Shown here in pieces: positions 46,343 to 56,757 of a stretch of DNA of 64,000 nt; positions within the stretch are counted from its first letter, which is position 1; each line of letters starts with the position of its first letter. The notes under the pieces were generated by a model that saw nothing but the letters and a program-made list of their open reading frames with translations, had not been told where the DNA came from and made no database searches. The translations under genes were made by a program, and so were the position numbers. The DNA comes from Cohnella sp. OV330 (lineage in GTDB: Bacteria > Bacillota > Bacilli > Paenibacillales > Paenibacillaceae): assembly GCF_900112065.1 (NCBI RefSeq), contig NZ_FOKE01000002.1, positions 618,513-682,512 on the forward strand. The letters run 5' to 3'.

Positions 46343-47523
46343 TTTCCGGCGACCTCCTTTCCGAGCATGAGGCTCATCGCCATCAAGTCCTCGATCAGAT
46401 TCGTGCGCTTGTCGGCGTTCAGATGGATAGGCCGTACGGCTTCCCGGGAATGATCGTTCTCCGACGCTTCGACGATCTTGTCCGCCAAGTCTTGTACATC
46501 TGCGCGCTTCGCCGTATATACGCCGTCCATGTACGATTGCCACTCCGATAATCCGCCCGCGTCGAATACGACGACCGGCTTGCCTCTGCGTCTCGCCTCC
46601 GGCACGACGAGTCCCGCCGGTTCCGGCCAGACGGACGGCACGACCAGAATGTCCGCATTGTCGTAATAAGCGTCGATGGCCGAACCGTTCACGTGGCCCG
46701 TAAAAACGACCTCTTTGCGCAAGCCTAATTCAAGGGCAAGATTCCTCATGTCGTCCGCAAACCAGCCGTCTCCGACGATCGTCGCCCGAACGCGATATCC
46801 GTTATCCAAAAGTCGCCGAACCGCTCTTAAAAGATACTGCACGCCTTTGGTATAGTTAATCCTTCCGACGTACAACAATTCCAGCTCTTCCTTGACGCGC
46901 CGTCCCTGCAGAGGCGGATATCCCGCCGCGTCATTGCCTCCGAAGGAATTATCGATCACGCTCAGCCGTGCAGGATCAATCCCTTCCAGAGATAGAAAAT
47001 CGCTCATCGAACGGCTGACCGCATATACGCGGTAGCAGCCGCGGAGCGCCCCGATCAGTCCTCCGCTCCGTTTCAACGCGCGCAGCGCCTCCAGCGGCGA
47101 AATGTCCGTACCGCATTTGCGCGCATACCATCGGTATAAGCACCCCGCGCCTGTGGGGTGAACGCAAATCTCGTCGACGTCGCGAAATAGCCGCGCGCCT
47201 GACGGGCAAAGCGGACGGTGAACGGTAGCCGTAACCGGCGCATAAGCCGACAATAGTTCGGCCATTTTAGCCGTTTCGGGTCCTGCGTGCCAAACGATGA
47301 TGTCCGGTCGGAATCGAGTCGCCAACGCCTCCCATGCTTCCCTATCGTCCGGGAGAACGCTCACGTCGATTCGCTCTTCTCCCCAATCGTGTCGCGAATC
47401 TAATTCCATCACCGCGACTTGGGACAAGACTCCGCGATCTGTCAGGCGTCTCGTGAATTCGTATATGAATCTTTCGAGCCCGCCCGTTGGACCGAAGTGA
47501 TCCGCGATCTGCAGGATGTTCAA
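46339..47523 (-). CDS. Glycosyltransferase family 4
   Basis: 394 aa from a TTG at 47523 that overlaps the GT2 stop (TTGA). LNILQIADHFGPTGGLERFI opens the protein; LELLYVGRINYTKGVQYLLR and VPSVWPEPAGLVVPEARRRG form the donor site. A Cys-containing stretch CVHPTGAGCLYRWYARKCGT is shared with some wall-polymer transferases. Donor unknown. Confidence 0.88.
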   Translation of the reverse strand: MNILQIADHFGPTGGLERFIYEFTRRLTDRGVLSQVAVMELDSRHDWGEERIDVSVLPDDREAWEALATRFRPDIIVWHAGPETAKMAELLSAYAPVTATVHRPLCPSGARLFRDVDEICVHPTGAGCLYRWYARKCGTDISPLEALRALKRSGGLIGALRGCYRVYAVSRSMSDFLSLEGIDPARLSVIDNSFGGNDAAGYPPLQGRRVKEELELLYVGRINYTKGVQYLLRAVRRLLDNGYRVRATIVGDGWFADDMRNLALELGLRKEVVFTGHVNGSAIDAYYDNADILVVPSVWPEPAGLVVPEARRRGKPVVVFDAGGLSEWQSYMDGVYTAKRADVQDLADKIVEASENDHSREAVRPIHLNADKRTNLIEDLMAMSLMLGKEVAGK

Positions 47524-48479
47524 TCTCGACCACCGATCCCCGCGCTCGCCGATCTGAACCGATCCCTGCCGGTTTTCATCCACCGTCTCAGTCCCCGCCA
47601 ATACCCCTGCTGCCCCGGTATGAACGCGGATACGACGAGGCGCTCGCCGCGAGTCCATGCGACCGCAAGCCGCAGCAAACCGGGCGTCGTCCGATCGCCT
47701 ACGAACGCCGCATATACGAAACGCGACATCATTCGAAGCAAGCCGCCCCATCTGAGAATGCCAAGCTGAAGATTGTAAGCGGCATTCACGGCAGCTTCGG
47801 GAACGGCTTTCCCCCGCTGATCTTCATCGAAGCGAGGCGCGGGATAATGGTCCACGATGGCCGACGCGTCATAAATCAGTTTGTAGCCAAGCCATCTCGC
47901 TCTCAGGCACATATGGACCTCGAAGTGCACTTGCGCGCCCGTCCCGAGCAAACCTTGGGGAAATTCGGTCAGTTCCCTGCGAAGGGACATATTCACGCCC
48001 TTAAGAACGTCCGCTTCGCGCGCGGGACCGTCGCCGATATGATGGTTGCCGATCAACTTCCCGTACCAGGTGACGATGCCCACGCCGCACCCCGGCTTTG
48101 CCGGGATGCCCGGCTGGATATCTCTCCCCCCCACGCCGCCCACCCGCGGGTCCGCATAATGCCGAACCAGCTTTTCCAGCCAGTCGGGACGAGGGACGGC
48201 ATCGTCGTCCGTATAAGCGATAATGTCCCCTAGCGCAACATTCGTCCCTGCCTTCATGGCCGCAAGCACGCCGGATTCCGACACCTCGGTTACCGATTTG
48301 CCGTAGCTGGAATCGGTGCCGAGCCAGCGCAGCGCCAACGCTTTCGTTTCTTCGTCGCCGCTTCTAACAACGATTACGACATCATATCTCGGATATAACT
48401 GACGATTAAGCCCCTCAAGGCACTTGGACAAATCGTCCGGACGCCTGTACGAGGGAACAACGACGGTCACACTCGTCAT
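47520..48479 (-). CDS. Glycosyltransferase family 2
   Basis: 319 aa. GT-A fold: TVVVPSYRRPDDLSKCLEGL at the nucleotide site, then ALGDIIAYTDDDAVPRPDWL with the metal-binding DDD, and VNMSLRRELTEFPQGLLGTG near the acceptor site. The inverting transferase uses an NDP-sugar. Only a possible weak C-terminal membrane contact is seen. It starts 28 bp after the Wzx stop. Confidence 0.9.
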   Translation of the reverse strand: MTSVTVVVPSYRRPDDLSKCLEGLNRQLYPRYDVVIVVRSGDEETKALALRWLGTDSSYGKSVTEVSESGVLAAMKAGTNVALGDIIAYTDDDAVPRPDWLEKLVRHYADPRVGGVGGRDIQPGIPAKPGCGVGIVTWYGKLIGNHHIGDGPAREADVLKGVNMSLRRELTEFPQGLLGTGAQVHFEVHMCLRARWLGYKLIYDASAIVDHYPAPRFDEDQRGKAVPEAAVNAAYNLQLGILRWGGLLRMMSRFVYAAFVGDRTTPGLLRLAVAWTRGERLVVSAFIPGQQGYWRGLRRWMKTGRDRFRSASAGIGGRD

Positions 48480-48507
48480 CCCGCACCCTCCATTGTATTT
48501 ATTGAAT

Positions 48508-49818
48508 TTATCCTTCGGACCTGGCGTCTATCGCGGGCCTTCGCACGGCCCGGATTCTTCTCAAGTTAAGCAAGCGCATATCGGGTTTGAACAAATCCGT
48601 TAGGGACAAACCGGATCGGCAAGCGACGATTGCCGCATAGATCCATTTGACGGCGGATGCAGCCAGCATGGCAATCGCCGCCGACGTCCCGCCCGAGACG
48701 GGCAGCAGCGCCAACATGATCGCGAATCCCGAGGACAAACTGACGATCTCGGACAGCGTTACGGCATGGAACTTGCCGATAGTGTTCAAATAATTGATGA
48801 ATACCGCGCTGCATATCCTTAGCGGAGAACCGGCAAGCAGTAAAAGTCCCATCCAAACGGCAGGCTCGTATTCTCGCCCGTAGAGCAGCGGCAGCGCAAA
48901 GGGAAGAAGAGAGGCGCCGGCGGCCGTAACCGCCAAGCTGCCGTAGAACAACAAGGCGTGGATACTCTCCACCTTGCGCTGACGCTGTTCTTCGTTCAGA
49001 TCCATCAGCTTCGGCCATAAAAAAACGCCAAGCGCGCCGAAGACAATCGAAGGCAGCAAGCCGCCTATGCTCGAAGCTACCGCGTACAGGCCGAGCGAAT
49101 ACGGCGATAGTGCCAGCGAAAGCACGAGCTGATCGAAGTTCCCCCCGAAAATGGCGACGATGGAGCCGCCGAAAATCTTGACGCCGTTCGACGTAAGATC
49201 CTTAGCTTGCGTCCGAAAATCGCGCAACGAGGGACGGATCGCGCGAACGACCCATATCATGGTCAATAGAAACGTAAGTCCTCCCCAAAGTACCGTGTTG
49301 AACCAGATCAGGCCTCCTACGGTTAAACGGCCGGTCGCCTCCAGCCCCCCGATGACCGCGATTTGTCCAAGCGGACTGAGAACGCGAAGGATCAACACCT
49401 TTTTAAATTGATTGCGGCTTTGCAGCGCTCCGATCAATCCGTCGGTCAGAACGGCGAAGGGCAAGCATAGCATGGCAATGCGAGCGTACTTCAGGACTTC
49501 GCCCGATTCATCGCCCAGTAATAAAGGAAGCGCCATCTCGCCGACAGCCACCCCTAGCGCGCCGAATCCAAGGCCCAGCAGCAGATAGGCCCCGAGAAGC
49601 TCCCGCTGACGCCCTTGATACTGCTTGCCTAAATAAATCATGGCGCCAGGCAAACCTACCGCGAACAATCCGATGAGCAGCATCGCCCAACGCGTGGCCG
49701 CGGCGAACTCCCCTCTGGAATAGGGGCCCAGCCATCTTGCCATCATGATGCCCGTTACGATGTTGAGCGCCATAACCGCGATATTAAGCATGAAACTGGA
49801 TATGAATAGGCGCTTCAT
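48508..49818 (-). CDS. wzx: Polysaccharide flippase, Wzx/MATE-like
   Basis: 436 aa from the ATG at 49818, with AGGGGACC upstream; an in-frame ATG at 49842, right after the preceding stop, is possible. About 12 membrane helices; the start MKRLFISSFMLNIAVMALNI and GIMMARWLGPYSRGEFAAAT are typical of the polysaccharide-export branch. It moves the lipid-linked repeat across the membrane for Wzy. Confidence 0.88.
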   Translation of the reverse strand: MKRLFISSFMLNIAVMALNIVTGIMMARWLGPYSRGEFAAATRWAMLLIGLFAVGLPGAMIYLGKQYQGRQRELLGAYLLLGLGFGALGVAVGEMALPLLLGDESGEVLKYARIAMLCLPFAVLTDGLIGALQSRNQFKKVLILRVLSPLGQIAVIGGLEATGRLTVGGLIWFNTVLWGGLTFLLTMIWVVRAIRPSLRDFRTQAKDLTSNGVKIFGGSIVAIFGGNFDQLVLSLALSPYSLGLYAVASSIGGLLPSIVFGALGVFLWPKLMDLNEEQRQRKVESIHALLFYGSLAVTAAGASLLPFALPLLYGREYEPAVWMGLLLLAGSPLRICSAVFINYLNTIGKFHAVTLSEIVSLSSGFAIMLALLPVSGGTSAAIAMLAASAVKWIYAAIVACRSGLSLTDLFKPDMRLLNLRRIRAVRRPAIDARSEG

Positions 49819-49842
49819 GAGGAGGTCCCCTTTCTGTTGCAT

Positions 49843-50958
49843 TTACGATGTCAGCGACTGCTCGAGAAATTCGCCGAACCGCTCGCTCATCACCTGCGAA
49901 GCGTAAGCTTCCCTGGCGCGGCTCGCCGCCGCCGCGCCGATCCTCTCGTAGGATCCGGGGCTCTCGGCGATTCGAGCCATCCATCGACTCAGATCATCCG
50001 CGCTGCCGTCGTACAAAATGCCGTTAACGCCGTTCCGCACGATCTCGGCCGGTCCGCCGCCGTCAACGGCCAATACGATCCGTCCGGCAGCCATCGCCTC
50101 GACGACGACCATGCCGAAGGGCTCGGAAACCGAGCTGCTGACCACCACGTCGCTCGCCCATAAATAGGGTTCTATGCTGCTCTGATGCCCGACAAAGTGC
50201 ACCTGCCCGGACAATCCGGCGTTCGCGACCATCCGTTTCAACTCATCCTCGAAGTCGGTATCTACGCCGAATAACGCACCGCCTACGATCAGCAGCCGTG
50301 CGTCCTTTCCTTTCAGCGCGTCATGAAACGATCGAATGACCATATCGGTCCGCTTCCATCTCTGAAGTCTGCCGATGAACGAAAACAGCGTCGTAGAATC
50401 CGCCAACCCGAGGGAGTCGCGAATCGAACGCCTGATCTCGCAGTCCACCTCGTATTTGGCGATCGGAATTCCCGGAGGCTGCACGAAGGTCCGCCTTGCT
50501 GCCCGCACCTTGCGCTGGGCTTCCGATACGACCGACGAAGGACATACGACGGCTTTAGCGGGCAGCCAGCTCACCGACTTGTCGAACAGCCCGCCGGAAG
50601 GCACGCCATGCTGCCACCAAATGGCCGGAACGCGCTCCAACCATGCGGCCGTTCCTCCGTAAAAGTGCGGCTTAGGCGACCAGCTCACCACTAATTGTGC
50701 CGCCGAATTCCGTATCACTTGACGGATGGCGCCGACCGTTCGGGCAAATCTCAACGGCTGTCTGATGCGACCGGAAGGAACGACATGGACGTTGAACCCC
50801 AACGCGCCAACCTGTGCCGCCATCGGGCCTTCGTCAAGCAGCACGATCTCAGGGCGGTAGCGTTCGCGATCCACCCGTTCAAGCCAATTCATCAGCACGC
50901 GTTCGGCGCCGCCAAGCGCCGCGACATGGTTGACGACGACGATTCGCATCGCGCTCAT
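49843..50958 (-). CDS. Glycosyltransferase family 4
   Basis: 371 aa starting MSAMRIVVVNHVAALGGAER. The ATG at 50958 overlaps the Wzy stop (ATGA) and has AAAGGATG upstream, so the longer in-frame reading is rejected. Donor half: TLFSFIGRLQRWKRTDMVIR and SVSEPFGMVVVEAMAAGRIV. The middle part with ERVPAIWWQHGVPSG is typical of acceptor-side loops. Donor unknown. Confidence 0.9.
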   Translation of the reverse strand: MSAMRIVVVNHVAALGGAERVLMNWLERVDRERYRPEIVLLDEGPMAAQVGALGFNVHVVPSGRIRQPLRFARTVGAIRQVIRNSAAQLVVSWSPKPHFYGGTAAWLERVPAIWWQHGVPSGGLFDKSVSWLPAKAVVCPSSVVSEAQRKVRAARRTFVQPPGIPIAKYEVDCEIRRSIRDSLGLADSTTLFSFIGRLQRWKRTDMVIRSFHDALKGKDARLLIVGGALFGVDTDFEDELKRMVANAGLSGQVHFVGHQSSIEPYLWASDVVVSSSVSEPFGMVVVEAMAAGRIVLAVDGGGPAEIVRNGVNGILYDGSADDLSRWMARIAESPGSYERIGAAAASRAREAYASQVMSERFGEFLEQSLTS

Positions 50959-52433
50959 ACAGTCATCCTTTCCTGCCTCGAATTCAGCCCTTCCGTCGTT
51001 TGGCCGGCGCCTTGATCCGGTATTCTGCCAAGCGCCAGTCCCGTGAACAACCAAAAGATCACCGCCTGCAAAGCCGCAAGCTCTCCCCCGAAAAAGAAGC
51101 TTGCGAGCAAACCGATGAGAACGATCAGTCCCAAGGTTCTCAGCGGTCCGGCTCCGCTGCCGCGTATGAGCAAGCCCTGCAGGAACATCGCTCTGAACAC
51201 GAGCGCGCCGCCTAACAAACCGAAAGTAGCAAAGACGCCTAGATATCCGTTATCGACGGATGCAAGGCTTGAAAAACCGGTGGAGCCTCCGTTGAGGAGC
51301 GTGCTTCTGCCAATGCCTCCGAGTCCGCTCCCGAAAGGATGGGAGATCAGATCGGGAATCGTATTCAACACGATGAGCAGGCGGGCGTTCGCAGAAGCGT
51401 CCTCCTTCAAATTGCCCATCGTCGAGATTCGATCCGACAGCGCCTCTCCGCCCGGAAGATGCGGAAACACGAGGAAACCCGCAACGACGAGCACGCCCAC
51501 GATGCTGATCATTCGTAACCTGCCGGCGCCGGTAGCAAGCAGCGCGTAGAAAACGATCTCGATGATCAGAACGATCCATGACGCTCTGACAAGCGTGATG
51601 GAAAGCGCGGAGATCATTAACAAGATGCCGGCCCAACCGAACGGACCGCGCCATTTGCGGTTGATGATCGCGGGCATGATCGCGGAAACGAGGAAAACAG
51701 AAAAAGCGCCGTTGGCGTTCAGCGTGGAAAACGCCTTGAACTTCAGCGGCTCGGCTGTACCCATAGACACCATTTTGGCCCCTTCGATCCACATTTTGTC
51801 CCAAGCCGGCAAGTATAGATATTGAAACCAAGCATAGGCGGATAGCAGCGAGCCCATCGTGACATAAAACCGAATCCACGCCGCCCGCTCCCCGTCGTCC
51901 GACTTGCGCAGCATCATGTAGAAGAAGAGAAAAAGAGGCGCAACATAATTTAACAAGCCGTAAATACCCGCGAGCTTGTTCAGAAGCAAGCCGACCGCGC
52001 CTGCGTAGGCAAAGGGAAGCATATAGGCCCTGAGCAGACGAAGCTCTTTTCTCGACGGCGCGCGTTCTTTTCGGAAGAGCGGCAGCGCCAGGAGCGAAGT
52101 CGTGAGTACAGGAGACAGGCTCAGCAGCGTCATCGAGGAATACGAGCCCAGGAGCCCCCAATCCATCAATCTGCGTATCTCCGGCCCCACTAGCCAGATC
52201 AGGATGACGTACGGAATCAACTTCGAGGAGTTCGTCGCCGCGAGAATAAAACCGGGGATAAGGATCATGACCAGGATCGAAGCCTGCAGCAGCCACTCGG
52301 GCCTTAAAATGACCGTCTTGCCGATCCACGCGGAGACGCCCAAGCCGATCGTTAGCATCGCCGCTTTTTGGACCACCGGCATCCACGCCTTTTTTTGCTT
52401 CGTTCGTATGCTTGCAACGTCCGTCATTCTCAA
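50955..52433 (-). CDS. wzy: O-antigen polymerase/ligase-like protein, Wzy
   Basis: 492 aa, about 12 membrane helices, with a large external loop after helix 9 carrying LISHPFGSGLGGIGRSTLLN, a form of the Wzy_C motif (HPxGxGxG). It joins lipid-linked repeats into polymer on the outer face of the membrane. The TTG at 52433 is used since GAGGG lies seven bases upstream; an ATG two codons later is the alternative. It starts 14 bp after the preceding gene. Confidence 0.85.
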   Translation of the reverse strand: MRMTDVASIRTKQKKAWMPVVQKAAMLTIGLGVSAWIGKTVILRPEWLLQASILVMILIPGFILAATNSSKLIPYVILIWLVGPEIRRLMDWGLLGSYSSMTLLSLSPVLTTSLLALPLFRKERAPSRKELRLLRAYMLPFAYAGAVGLLLNKLAGIYGLLNYVAPLFLFFYMMLRKSDDGERAAWIRFYVTMGSLLSAYAWFQYLYLPAWDKMWIEGAKMVSMGTAEPLKFKAFSTLNANGAFSVFLVSAIMPAIINRKWRGPFGWAGILLMISALSITLVRASWIVLIIEIVFYALLATGAGRLRMISIVGVLVVAGFLVFPHLPGGEALSDRISTMGNLKEDASANARLLIVLNTIPDLISHPFGSGLGGIGRSTLLNGGSTGFSSLASVDNGYLGVFATFGLLGGALVFRAMFLQGLLIRGSGAGPLRTLGLIVLIGLLASFFFGGELAALQAVIFWLFTGLALGRIPDQGAGQTTEGLNSRQERMTV

Positions 52434-52447
52434 CCGTTATCCCTCAT

Positions 52448-53527
52448 TTATCGCGTATTAACCCCGACCTGCCCCGCGCCCGCCAGCAAAAATTCGTCAA
52501 CCAGCACGGACCAGTCGTGATTCCTTGCCCACCGAAGAGCCGGTACCGTCCAACGCCCGTGATTGACGGGCGAGAGCAGCGACTCGATTAACGCATCCGC
52601 CAAAGCGCCGTCTTCTACGATTCGCCCATACTCCCCGCCGGCCAATAACTCGATAGCGCCTGGATTCGGGGTCGTTACGACCAGCGTGCCGCTGGCCATC
52701 GCCTCCAGATAAGGAAGGCCGAACCCCTCGTAAGTCGAGGGCATGCAAAAGACATGAGCCTGTCTATACAAATCGGCCAGCTGATCCTGCGTAACCATTC
52801 GAAAATAAGTAACGCCCGGGGCTTCCTCGGAGGGATCGCAAACCATCCATAGCTGGGCTTCCGGAATCGAGGGCCGAATTCGCTCGTTAAACAGCTTGAG
52901 CAGCCATCTCCCTCGCTTGCGGCTATCAAGCCCCCCTACGAACAAAAGCGTAGGCGCGTCGCTTTTAGGACCCGGAGAAAAGCGCCGGGCATCGATGGGG
53001 AGATGCACGACCTTGTCGCTTTTTCTCTTTGGATACAGCCCGCGAGTATCTCGCGAATTAAACAGGGTAATGTCCGAACGGGCGGCCGATACTTGTTCGA
53101 GCGCGTATTGCAGCAGCAGATTGACCTTTCGGAGCGCGCGTTTGTTGTGCGTCAACTCCCGCCATGCGCTGCCATGCATGATCCTGACCCATGGGGTCCC
53201 GGTTCTTCTCATGGCCCAATCGTCGCCGCTGGAAAGCACGAGATCGTACGCGTCGAACGACAACTTCCGACCTAATAACGGAGCCGCATAATAACGACGC
53301 AGTCTGCCTTGAGACGCATTCTCCGCTACGGTCTCGATCCGGTACGCGGCATCCTGCACCTCGTCAGGCGTTCTCACCGAATAGGCGGTAACGCGATGGC
53401 CCATTTCGATTAACCGATTGCACAAGCGATGGTTGAAATGGCTCACGCCTCCCGTTCGCTCCCGGACGGAGGGGAGCTCGTAAGCAATGACCGCGATCGC
53501 CTTGCTTGTAGCGCCCAAGATCCTCAT
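52448..53527 (-). CDS. Glycosyltransferase family 4
   Basis: 359 aa. YELPSVRERTGGVSHFNHRL gives the acceptor-side glycine loop; APTLLFVGGLDSRKRGRWLL and STYEGFGLPYLEAMASGTLV form the donor site (E-x7-E). MHGSAWRELTHNKRALRKVN is a conserved middle region. First of the transferases after the nucleotide-sugar genes; donor unknown. Confidence 0.88.
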   Translation of the reverse strand: MRILGATSKAIAVIAYELPSVRERTGGVSHFNHRLCNRLIEMGHRVTAYSVRTPDEVQDAAYRIETVAENASQGRLRRYYAAPLLGRKLSFDAYDLVLSSGDDWAMRRTGTPWVRIMHGSAWRELTHNKRALRKVNLLLQYALEQVSAARSDITLFNSRDTRGLYPKRKSDKVVHLPIDARRFSPGPKSDAPTLLFVGGLDSRKRGRWLLKLFNERIRPSIPEAQLWMVCDPSEEAPGVTYFRMVTQDQLADLYRQAHVFCMPSTYEGFGLPYLEAMASGTLVVTTPNPGAIELLAGGEYGRIVEDGALADALIESLLSPVNHGRWTVPALRWARNHDWSVLVDEFLLAGAGQVGVNTR

Positions 53528-53573
53528 CCTTTACCGCAACATCCTTTCTCCCAGCATCCTTGTTGCCAGCCGA

Positions 53574-54941
53574 TCATGTCGAGAGCGCTGCCGACGGCAA
53601 CGTGCGCATCCCTACCCCGTAATAGTCAAGCCAGCTTCTGTCGGACGCCGGCAGCGCGTTGCGGCCGTCCACGAATATCGGCTGCTTCATCCGCTCGCGG
53701 TATGTACGTCCTCCATAATTAAGGTAGACCGGCCATTCGGTAACGAGCACCGCCGCATCCGCGTCTTGGATCGCTTCATCTAGATTCAAGGTCGTCTTCA
53801 CCTGGGCCGGCAGTAAAGACTTCGCCGCATTCAAGCCTACGGGATCGTGCGCCGTCACGCTTGCGCCCTCGGCGAGCAGCGCCTCGATGATCGACAGGCT
53901 CGGCGCTTCGCGCATATCGTCCGTCTCGGGCTTGAAGGTTAATCCCAGTACCGTCACCCGTCGGCCGGCAAGCGAACCTAATGCGCCGCGCAGCTTTCCG
54001 ATGAGCACGTATTTTTGAAACCGATTCACTTCGATCACGGAGGACAACAGCTTAAAATCGTAGCCGCTCGTGCCCGCAATATGATGCAAGGCTTTGGTGT
54101 CTTTCGGGAAACAGCTTCCGCCGTATCCGATGCCCGCCTGCAAAAACGCCTTCCCGATGCGGGAGTCCGAACCCAATATCGAGGCGATCTCCGAAACGTC
54201 CGCGCCGACTCGGTCGCAGAGGTTGGCCATTTCGTTAATAAAGCTGATCTTCATGGCCAGAAACGCGTTAGCCGCGTATTTGCCGAGCTCCGCGCTTTTC
54301 AAATCCACTTCATAAAAGGGAACCGACGCGAGGCCCGGCGGCCTGGGAGCGAAATCGGGAGGAGTAAATTCCTGTCTGAGGAGCGGACCGTAGAGCTCTC
54401 TCAACGCGGCTTGAGCCGTCGTAGAGCCGCCGGCGACGATTCGTTCCGGATAGAGCGTATCCGGTATCGCGCTGCCTTGGCGAAGAAACTCCGGGTTCGA
54501 GGCGACGTCCGCGCGTTGGGAGATCCCGCGGGAAGCCATAAGCGCCGCCAGCTTGTCGCCGGTGCCGACGGGTACCGTGCTTTTATTGACGATGAGCGTC
54601 GGGGTCGACTTGTCGGCTATGCCGTCCAGAACCGTTTCCATCGCACCGTAGAGATACGCGAGTTCCGGAGCGCCCTCTGCCTTTGCCGGCGTACCCACGG
54701 CCAGGATGACGATATCGGCGGTCCCGGCAGCTCCCCGGCAATCCGCGGTAAAGCGGATCCGCTCCCTGCTCGCTTCCAGCATCTCGGACAATCCGGATTC
54801 ATAGAACGGAATGCGGCCGTTCTGCAAGCCTTGGATCTTGCTTTCGTTCGTATCCGCGCACACGACCTCATGCCCGATATAAGCCAGGCATACGCCCGTC
54901 GTAAGTCCAACGTACCCCGTGCCAATAACCGTTACCTTCAT
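53574..54941 (-). CDS. ugd: UDP-glucose 6-dehydrogenase
   Basis: 455 aa. NAD fold KVTVIGTGYVGLTTGVCLAY; catalytic cysteine in GYGGSCFPKDTKALHHIAGT; NKSTVPVGTGDKL and NPEFLRQGSAIPDTLYPERI complete the active site. It oxidises UDP-glucose to UDP-glucuronate, so the polymer probably contains uronic acid. CGGAGG precedes the ATG. GalU, its substrate supplier, is two genes upstream. Confidence 0.95.
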   Translation of the reverse strand: MKVTVIGTGYVGLTTGVCLAYIGHEVVCADTNESKIQGLQNGRIPFYESGLSEMLEASRERIRFTADCRGAAGTADIVILAVGTPAKAEGAPELAYLYGAMETVLDGIADKSTPTLIVNKSTVPVGTGDKLAALMASRGISQRADVASNPEFLRQGSAIPDTLYPERIVAGGSTTAQAALRELYGPLLRQEFTPPDFAPRPPGLASVPFYEVDLKSAELGKYAANAFLAMKISFINEMANLCDRVGADVSEIASILGSDSRIGKAFLQAGIGYGGSCFPKDTKALHHIAGTSGYDFKLLSSVIEVNRFQKYVLIGKLRGALGSLAGRRVTVLGLTFKPETDDMREAPSLSIIEALLAEGASVTAHDPVGLNAAKSLLPAQVKTTLNLDEAIQDADAAVLVTEWPVYLNYGGRTYRERMKQPIFVDGRNALPASDRSWLDYYGVGMRTLPSAALST

Positions 54942-54971
54942 CGTTTACCTCCGGAGTCGCCATGCGTTCTC

Positions 54972-55667
54972 TCAATACGCATCGCTTTTCAGAATCATGA
55001 CCTTGAACGTACGGAATATCAGTCCGATATCCATGCGCAGGTTCCGGTGGCGGATGTAGTATAAGTCCAGTGCTACCATCTGCTCGAAGCTCAGGCGGCT
55101 TCTCCCGCTGACCTGCCACAATCCCGTGCAGCCCGGAATGACATGCAGCCGTTCCCGCTCCGCGATCGTATATTGCTCCACCTCTCTCGGCAGCGAAGGC
55201 CTCGGCCCGACGAGGCTCATCTCTCCCGTCAGCACGTTCCAGAGCTGGGGCAGCTCGTCTAGGCTCGTCTTTCGCAGCAGTCGGCCGATTCTCGTAATTC
55301 TAGGATCGTTTTTCATTTTGAACATTTTGCCTTGAATCTCGTTAAGTCGGAGCAATTGTTCCAGCCTTTGCTCCGCATCAGTCGCCATCGATCGGAACTT
55401 GAACATCGTGAACTCTTGTCCCCACTTACCGACTCGCACCTGCCGGAAAAAGACGCTTCCTCGCGGATCGTCGATTTTGATCAAGATTGCCACGATAACC
55501 ATAAGCGGACTTAGCGTAACCAATCCAATAGACGCCATCAGGATATCGAGCATCCGCTTGGAACGTTCATAGGATCGATGCGTTCCCGGCGCGCTCCTCG
55601 CGATCCCGGCCGAATGATAAGGCACGCCGGCGTATGCCATCTCCAAATCCTTCGAAGACTTCGCCAT
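54972..55667 (-). CDS. Sugar-phosphate transferase that starts the repeat unit
   Basis: 231 aa, a short polyisoprenyl-phosphate hexose-1-phosphate transferase (WcaJ/PglC class). One N-terminal membrane hairpin ([20 protein letters not shown]), then [53 protein letters not shown] and [20 protein letters not shown]. It loads the first sugar onto undecaprenyl phosphate. It lacks the four N-terminal helices of long forms, as is usual in Bacilli. Confidence 0.94.
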   Translation of the reverse strand: MAKSSKDLEMAYAGVPYHSAGIARSAPGTHRSYERSKRMLDILMASIGLVTLSPLMVIVAILIKIDDPRGSVFFRQVRVGKWGQEFTMFKFRSMATDAEQRLEQLLRLNEIQGKMFKMKNDPRITRIGRLLRKTSLDELPQLWNVLTGEMSLVGPRPSLPREVEQYTIAERERLHVIPGCTGLWQVSGRSRLSFEQMVALDLYYIRHRNLRMDIGLIFRTFKVMILKSDAY

Positions 55668-55676
55668 GTGTCCCCC

Positions 55677-56567
55677 TTAACTGATCGTGCCGGCCGTATA
55701 TGCGGACTGCATGAGATTCTCCATGGCTTCCAACAACGGCTTACGAAGCTCTTCGTTCTGCAAGGCAAAGTCGATCGTCGTTAAGATGAAGCCTAACTTT
55801 TCGCCGACATCGTATCGCCTTCCCGAGAAATGATAGGCATACGCTTGCCGGATTTCATTCAGTTTGGAGATCGCGTCGGTCAGTTGAATCTCGCCGCCGA
55901 CTCCTAGTTCCTGCAGTTCGAGAAAACGGAAGATCTCGGGCGTCAGAACATATCGCCCCATAATGGCCAGATTGGACGGCGCCGTGCCTAGTGCCGGTTT
56001 TTCGACGAAGCTGGCCACTTTGTACATGCGGCCGTCTTTGCTTGCGGGATCAATAATGCCGTAGCGTTGCGTCTCCGTATCCGATACAGGCTGCACGCCG
56101 ATAATCGGCGATCCGGTGTGCTCATACCGATGAATAAGCTGTTTGAGGCAAGGCACCTCGGATCGAACGATATCGTCGCCAAGCAGGACGGCAAACGGTT
56201 CGTCTCCGATAAACCGTCTTGCGCACCAAACCGCGTGCCCCAGGCCTTTCGGTTCCTTCTGACGGATATAGTGGATCTCGACCTTAGAAGATCGCCGAAC
56301 CTCTTCCAACAGCTTGAGCTTTCCCTTTTCCGCTAAGTTGCTCTCCAATTCAAAAGCGTGATCGAAATGATCTTCGATCGACCGCTTTCCTTTGCCCGTC
56401 ACGATAATGATATCTTCGATGCCCGAATCCACCGCTTCTTCTACGATATATTGAATCGTAGGTTTATCGATGATCGGAAGCATTTCCTTCGGCATAGCTT
56501 TCGTAGCGGGCAAAAACCGGGTACCGAGCCCAGCGGCGGGAATAATCGCTTTACGGACTTTTTTCAT
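55677..56567 (-). CDS. galU: UTP-glucose-1-phosphate uridylyltransferase
   Basis: 296 aa. [20 protein letters not shown] carries the nucleotide motif; [20 protein letters not shown] and [20 protein letters not shown] follow, as in GalU/GtaB. It makes UDP-glucose for the dehydrogenase and the transferases. It is the first gene after the structured RNA at 56631-56757, matching the place where EAR is found in Bacillus eps operons. 9 bp separate it from the next gene. Confidence 0.95.
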   Translation of the reverse strand: MKKVRKAIIPAAGLGTRFLPATKAMPKEMLPIIDKPTIQYIVEEAVDSGIEDIIIVTGKGKRSIEDHFDHAFELESNLAEKGKLKLLEEVRRSSKVEIHYIRQKEPKGLGHAVWCARRFIGDEPFAVLLGDDIVRSEVPCLKQLIHRYEHTGSPIIGVQPVSDTETQRYGIIDPASKDGRMYKVASFVEKPALGTAPSNLAIMGRYVLTPEIFRFLELQELGVGGEIQLTDAISKLNEIRQAYAYHFSGRRYDVGEKLGFILTTIDFALQNEELRKPLLEAMENLMQSAYTAGTIS

Positions 56568-56630
56568 TAGCTGTATCGCCTCCGGTCAGTCCTCGGAAAT
56601 AAATAAAATAAAGAAAAACAGGGCATCAAA

Positions 56631-56757
56631 CCCCACCTCACGCCACACCCTTGACGATGCACGCCTAAGGTGACGAATCACCCACAGCATGGCCGAGTGC
56701 CTACGGTGATAAAGGTCCGGTAGACATTACCTTCGCGCCCGTCGAACGGCGCACTGA
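56631..56757 (-). ncRNA. EAR-like antitermination RNA (epsC element)
   Basis: In minus-strand sense the 208-bp gap between the BY-kinase gene and galU holds a dense structured stretch: a GCGCC/GGCGC hairpin, GGTAATGTCTACCGGACC, ATCACCGTAGGCACTCGG, a GGTGA-TTCG-TCACC tetraloop hairpin, then CACCTTAGGCGTGCATCG and GGGTGTGGCGTGAGG. Sequence style and position (just after the Wzz/kinase pair in a long polysaccharide operon) match the EAR RNA of Bacillus eps, which makes RNA polymerase read through terminators. The match is from memory and was not run against Rfam. Confidence 0.7.
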